Positions 60,028 through 64,000 of a stretch of DNA of 64,000 bases are shown here, one piece after another. Under the pieces are notes generated by a model, which was given only the letters and a program-made list of their open reading frames with translations, was not told the DNA's origin and did no database searches. Source of the DNA: Pseudomonas vlassakiae (GTDB lineage: Bacteria; Pseudomonadota; Gammaproteobacteria; Pseudomonadales; Pseudomonadaceae). Both the position numbers and the translations under genes were made by a program. Positions within the stretch are counted from its first letter, which is position 1, and each line of letters begins with the position of its first letter. The DNA is taken from NCBI RefSeq assembly GCF_014269035.2, contig NZ_JABWRP020000010.1, positions 1 to 64,000 of the forward strand, read 5' to 3'.

Positions 60028-61778
60028 ACAGGCTCCAGGTCACGGGGCAGGGTCATGCTCAACCGGGCGCCGCCCGGCAGGTTCTCGGCGTGTAACTGGC
60101 CGCCAGCTTCGACGATGATGCCATAGGAAATCGCCAGGCCCAGGCCCAGGCCTTCGCCTACCGGCTTGGTGGTGAAGAACGGGTCGAAGACCTTGGCCAG
60201 GTCAGCTTCGGCAATGCCGCCGCCGGAGTCCAGCACGCTGAGGCGCCACTGCCCATGATCCGGTTCGATGCGGACCTCCAGGCGCCTGTAGCGTTTGTCG
60301 GCCATGGCATCGAGGGCGTTGCGCAGCAGGTTGATCAATACCTGTTCGAGGCGGATAGCATCGCCCCGGACCCAGGCCGGGCGTGCCAGGTACAGGGCCA
60401 CTTCGACTTCCTCACTGCGTATGCGGGTGTCCATCAAGTGCAGGGCCTGGTCGACCACGGTAGCCAGGTCGAGGCGTTCACGCAGGCCGACCGGGCTGTT
60501 GCGGGCGAAGGTCTTCAGATGGCTGGTCAGGGCAGCCATGCGCGTGAGCATCTGCTCCAGCGGCTCGAGGGCCTTGCGCGCGTCGTCGTAACGGCCGTGG
60601 TCAAGCAACAGACGCAGGGTTTCCAGTTGCATGCGTTGGGTCGTCAGCGGCTGGTTGATCTCGTGAGCCATGGCCGCCGACATCTGCCCCAGGGCAGCCA
60701 GTTTGGCCGATTGCACCAAGCCTTCCTGGGCGGTGCGCAGCTCACGCGTACGTTCCTCGACCTGGCGCTTGAGCTCTTCGCGGCTGCGCTGGCGCAGGCG
60801 CGCCAGGCGCAGACGCTGGCTGACGAACAGCGCGGCGAACACCAGGCTCAGCCACACCGCTGCAGCACCCAGTGCAGCGTTGCGGCCGGCAGCTTCGACC
60901 TGGGGTCTGCGCAGCAGGTGCAAGGTCCAGTCTTCGCCTTCCAGCGGCAGGCTCTCCCAAAGGAACTCGGCGCTGCCATCAGGGCCCTGCACGCGGCTCA
61001 GATGACTGTTGCTGGCAAAGCGAGTCAGCACCTGATGCTGAAGCGGCACCAGCGGCTGCTTGTCGTACTGGCGGGTTTCGGCCAGCTCGGCGCGGTCGGC
61101 GCCTGTGAGTGGCTTGAGTTCGCGGTAGCGCCAGCCTTCCTGGTTGGCGATGAAGGTGATGCCGCGGGCGTCACTGACCAGCAGGATGTCACTGCCCTGG
61201 CGCCATTCGCGTTCGAGCTCAGGGAACTCCAGCTTGACCACCATGGCGCCGAGGAAGCGCCCCTGTTCATCGCTGACCGCGCTGGCCAGGAAGTAGCCCG
61301 GCACACCGCTGGTCACGCCAACCGCATAGAAGCGGCCACTGCCCTGGCTGCGGGTCTGCTTGAAGTAGGGGCGAAAGCCATAGTTGGAGCCAACGTAGGT
61401 GGTCGGCAGGCGCCAGTTGCTCGCGGCGACGGCCAGCCCGGTACGGTCGAGCAGCTCCAGGGTCGAAGAGTTGGCGGCGCCGTTGATGCGTTCGAGCTTG
61501 AGGTTGAGCGCGTGTTGCGTTTGCTCTCTGACCGGGCCGCGCAAGGCCTCGATCAGTTCCGGGTCCAGTGCCAGCACGGCGGGCAGGGCGCGGTAGCGAT
61601 CGATCAGGGTGTGCAGGGCATTGGCGTACAGCACCAGTTGCTGGCTGGCGCGGCGGGCGTCGTCTTCCATGGCCTGGCGCTTGGCCTGGTGCATGGCCCA
61701 GCCGGCGCTTAACACAGTGCCGAGTACGATGAGCAGGGTGATCAGCCCCAGACGCAGGGCGCGAAAGGAAAAGGGCAT
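60021..61778 (-). CDS. mifS: Sensor histidine kinase, MifS/DctB-like
   Basis: A 585-residue membrane kinase. TM1 is near residues 8-28, then a periplasmic double-Cache-like region ([31 protein letters not shown]), TM2 near 300-320 and a coiled-coil linker. The H box is [24 protein letters not shown], and the ATP domain has [42 protein letters not shown] and [12 protein letters not shown]. It probably senses alpha-ketoglutarate or a related dicarboxylate and phosphorylates the downstream response regulator. Signal identity is inferred from context. Confidence 0.9.
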   Translation of the reverse strand: MPFSFRALRLGLITLLIVLGTVLSAGWAMHQAKRQAMEDDARRASQQLVLYANALHTLIDRYRALPAVLALDPELIEALRGPVREQTQHALNLKLERINGAANSSTLELLDRTGLAVAASNWRLPTTYVGSNYGFRPYFKQTRSQGSGRFYAVGVTSGVPGYFLASAVSDEQGRFLGAMVVKLEFPELEREWRQGSDILLVSDARGITFIANQEGWRYRELKPLTGADRAELAETRQYDKQPLVPLQHQVLTRFASNSHLSRVQGPDGSAEFLWESLPLEGEDWTLHLLRRPQVEAAGRNAALGAAAVWLSLVFAALFVSQRLRLARLRQRSREELKRQVEERTRELRTAQEGLVQSAKLAALGQMSAAMAHEINQPLTTQRMQLETLRLLLDHGRYDDARKALEPLEQMLTRMAALTSHLKTFARNSPVGLRERLDLATVVDQALHLMDTRIRSEEVEVALYLARPAWVRGDAIRLEQVLINLLRNALDAMADKRYRRLEVRIEPDHGQWRLSVLDSGGGIAEADLAKVFDPFFTTKPVGEGLGLGLAISYGIIVEAGGQLHAENLPGGARLSMTLPRDLEPVC

Positions 61779-61806
61779 GGGGCGGATCCGGGTGATGGGG
61801 ATATCA

Positions 61807-61867
61807 GTACCGGCCTCTTCGCGGCGGTTCGACGGCTCGATGAACCCGCTGCCACAGAGGCCGGTAC
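61807..61867. repeat. Degenerate REP-like inverted repeat
   Basis: Perfect 12-base arms GTACCGGCCTCT at 61807-61818 and AGAGGCCGGTAC at 61856-61867, with REP-like CTTCGCGG nearby. It lies between bglX and the sensor kinase gene. Confidence 0.6.
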
Positions 61868-61881
61868 AGGCAAGCTTTCAA

Positions 61882-64000
61882 TTACAGCAGTTCGAAGCTC
61901 TGCTGCTGCACGGCCTCGGAATCCAGCCCGACCTGCACATTGAACTCGCCAGGCTCGGCCACCCGCTGCAGTTGGCCATTGTAGAACTTCAGGTCTTCCT
62001 CACTGATGCGGAAGGACAAGGTCCGCGATTCGCCAGGCTTGAGCATCAGTTTCTGGAAGTTCTTCAGCTCCTTGACCGGGCGGCTCATCGACGCCGAGAC
62101 GTCCTGCAGGTACAGCTGCACCACCGTCTCGCCTTCAAGCTTGCCGGTGTTCTTCACCGTCACCTTGGCCTCCAGGGTGTCGCCACGCTTGAGGTCCTTG
62201 CTCGACAGGGCCAGGCCCGACAGCTCGAAGCTGCTGTAGCTCAGGCCGTAGCCGAACGGGTACAGCGGGCCGTTGGGTTCTTCGAAATACTGCGAGGTGT
62301 AGTTGCCTGGCTTGCCGGGGGTGTATGGGCGGCCGATGCGGGTGTGGTTGTAGTACATCGGGATTTGCCCGACCGAGCGCGGGAAGGTGATTGCCAGCTT
62401 GCCCGACGGGTTGTAATCGCCGAACAGCACGTCAGCGATGGCGTTGCCGCCTTCGGTGCCGGAGAACCAGGTTTCGAGGATGGCGTCGGCCTGTTCACGC
62501 TCCCAGCTGATCGACAGCGGGCGGCCGTTCATCAGCACCAGTACCAGCGGCTTGCCGGTGGCTTTCAGGGCCTTGATCAGCTCGCGCTGGCTGGCGGGGA
62601 TTTCCAGGGTGGTTCGGCTCGACGACTCGTGGGACATGCCACGGGACTCACCGACCACGGCCACGACCACATCGGACTGCCTGGCAGCCTTGACCGCTTC
62701 ATCGATCAGCACGGCCGCAGGGCGTGGGTCATCGACGATTTCCGGGGCATCGAAGTTGAGGAAGTTCAGGTAGTCGAGGATGGCCTTGTCGCCAGTGACG
62801 TTGGAGCCTTTGGCATACACAAGCTTGGCCTTGCCCTCGACAGCGCGGCGCAGGCCTTCGCGCACGGTGACCGAGTGCATCGGCTTGCCGTCGGCAGCCC
62901 AGCTGCCCATCATGTCGATCGGCGCATCGGCCAGCGGGCCGACCAATGCAATGGTGCCGGCCTTTTTCAGCGGCAGCGTCTGGTTGCGGTTTTCCAGCAG
63001 CACCAGGCTGCGGCGTGCCACGTCGCGGGCGACGTCGCGGTGCAGACGGTCTTCGGCGTAGTAGTCCTTCAGGTCGCTTTCGGCCTTGCCGATGCGCACG
63101 TACGGGTCCTTGAACAGGCCCATGTCGTACTTGGCGCCGAGCACCTCGCGCACGGCCTGGTTCAACTCCTGCTGGGTCACTTCGCCGGACTTCAGCAGCC
63201 CTGGCAGTTCCTCGCCATACAGGGTGTCGTTCATGCTCATGTCGATGCCGGCCTTGATCGCCAGCTTGGCAGCTTCGCGGCCGTCGCGGGCGACACCGTG
63301 GCGGATCAGCTCCTGGATGGCGCCGTGGTCGCTGATGGTCACGCCCTTGAAGCCCCACTGCTTGCGCAGCAGGTCGTTCATCAGCCAGGTATTGGAAGTG
63401 GCTGGCACGCCGTTGATCGAGTTGAGCGCTACCATCACCCCTCCAGCACCAGCGTCGAGCGCGGCGCGGTAGGGCGGCAGGTAGTCGTTGTACATCTTCG
63501 GCAGGCTCATATCCACCGTGTTGTAGTCGCGCCCGCCTTCCACCGCGCCATACAGGGCGAAATGCTTGACGATGGCCATGATGCTGTCGGCGTTGGCCGG
63601 GCTGCTGCCCTGGAACGAGCGGACCATTACCTGGCCGATCTTCGAGGTCAGGTAGGTATCTTCGCCGAAGCCTTCACTGGTACGGCCCCAGCGCGGGTCG
63701 CGGGCGATGTCGACCATTGGCGCGAAGGTCATGTCCAGGGCGTCGGCCGACGCTTCGATGGCCGAGGTGCGGCCGACCTTGGCGATGGCATCCATGTCCC
63801 AGCTGGCGGCCAGGCCCAGGCCGATCGGGAAGATGGTGCGCTCGCCATGGATGGTGTCGTAGGCGAAGAACATCGGGATCTTCAGGCGGCTGCGCATGGC
63901 GGCGTCCTGCATCGGCCGGTTCTCGGGGGCGGTACGCGAGTTGAAGGTACCGCCGATGCGCCCGGCGGCGATTTCTTCGCGGATCTTGTCGCGGGGCATG
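61882..64000 (-). CDS. bglX: Periplasmic beta-glucosidase, GH3 (N-terminus cut by window edge)
   Basis: About 706 residues of a GH3 beta-glucosidase are visible; the full E. coli BglX type is about 765, so a signal peptide and roughly 50 residues are missing at the right edge. The first Met in the window is internal. The catalytic nucleophile Asp is in WGFKGVTISDHGAIQEL. Family blocks include FFAYDTIHGERTIFPIGLGLAASWD, DMTFAPMVDIARDPRWGRTSEGFGEDTYLTSKI, and the C-terminal fibronectin-III-like domain from about LALSSKDLKRGDTLEAKVTVKNTGK. It hydrolyses beta-glucosides in the periplasm. Confidence 0.95.
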   Translation of the reverse strand, partial: MPRDKIREEIAAGRIGGTFNSRTAPENRPMQDAAMRSRLKIPMFFAYDTIHGERTIFPIGLGLAASWDMDAIAKVGRTSAIEASADALDMTFAPMVDIARDPRWGRTSEGFGEDTYLTSKIGQVMVRSFQGSSPANADSIMAIVKHFALYGAVEGGRDYNTVDMSLPKMYNDYLPPYRAALDAGAGGVMVALNSINGVPATSNTWLMNDLLRKQWGFKGVTISDHGAIQELIRHGVARDGREAAKLAIKAGIDMSMNDTLYGEELPGLLKSGEVTQQELNQAVREVLGAKYDMGLFKDPYVRIGKAESDLKDYYAEDRLHRDVARDVARRSLVLLENRNQTLPLKKAGTIALVGPLADAPIDMMGSWAADGKPMHSVTVREGLRRAVEGKAKLVYAKGSNVTGDKAILDYLNFLNFDAPEIVDDPRPAAVLIDEAVKAARQSDVVVAVVGESRGMSHESSSRTTLEIPASQRELIKALKATGKPLVLVLMNGRPLSISWEREQADAILETWFSGTEGGNAIADVLFGDYNPSGKLAITFPRSVGQIPMYYNHTRIGRPYTPGKPGNYTSQYFEEPNGPLYPFGYGLSYSSFELSGLALSSKDLKRGDTLEAKVTVKNTGKLEGETVVQLYLQDVSASMSRPVKELKNFQKLMLKPGESRTLSFRISEEDLKFYNGQLQRVAEPGEFNVQVGLDSEAVQQQSFELL

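Noticed and set aside
1..64000. Genomic island, prophage or insertion sequence
   Set aside because: No integrase, transposase, tRNA junction, phage structural gene or direct repeat boundary was seen; gene content is Pseudomonas core-like apart from REP elements.

Overview
The window looks like chromosome of a fluorescent Pseudomonas of the P. putida group. The reasons are high GC, the pcaR-K-F-T-B-D-C protocatechuate/beta-ketoadipate cluster, a ttgABC/ttgR solvent and antibiotic efflux locus with a near-exact TtgR operator, an MvaT (not H-NS) nucleoid protein, a GABA-type chemoreceptor next to a Pit transporter, and repeated Pseudomonas REP inverted repeats between genes. I saw no tRNA, rRNA, prophage, insertion sequence or CRISPR array. 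From memory, gene order agrees with one P. putida KT2440 region; I could not check this.

Layout. 1-9 kb: an Old Yellow Enzyme cut by the window edge with its ArsR regulator, ACP phosphodiesterase, ornithine-lipid genes olsB/olsA, a degenerate acyl-CoA dehydrogenase-like gene, a serine hydrolase, a YceI protein, a cardiolipin synthase and a DJ-1/PfpI protein. 9-18 kb: a GNAT/nitrilase pair, class I fumarase, a 2Fe-2S flavodoxin-reductase-type protein, pyruvate kinase, a PilZ protein, exonuclease I and MvaT. 18-28 kb: purU, a three-gene membrane/envelope cassette (glycosyltransferase, deacetylase, flippase-like protein), an amino-acid-type chemoreceptor, a HerA-like ATPase and the Pit phosphate transporter.

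28-39 kb is the catabolic core. PcaR is followed by the transporter PcaK, thiolase PcaF, transporter PcaT, and PcaB, PcaD and PcaC, which take protocatechuate cleavage product to succinyl-CoA and acetyl-CoA. Copies of a 15-base PcaR box lie before pcaR, pcaK and pcaF, and a 13/15 copy lies before an OprD-type porin after the cluster. pcaK also has a 20-codon leader ORF and a Crc/Hfq-type AACAACAA at its start codon. A minus-strand terminator with no gene feeding it suggests a small RNA divergent from pcaR.

39-47 kb carries ttgABC/ttgR and a 14-TM drug exporter. 48-56 kb is a patchwork of small metabolic genes, each next to its own LysR or AraC regulator, with a 17-base perfect inverted repeat between an AraC gene and a monooxygenase-fold gene. 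Near 55.7 kb is a small exported protein made almost entirely of a 13-residue repeat. 57-62 kb is an alpha-ketoglutarate uptake module: a KgtP-type permease with a sigma-54 promoter and upstream palindromes, controlled by a DctB/DctD (MifS/MifR)-type two-component system. The window ends inside bglX.
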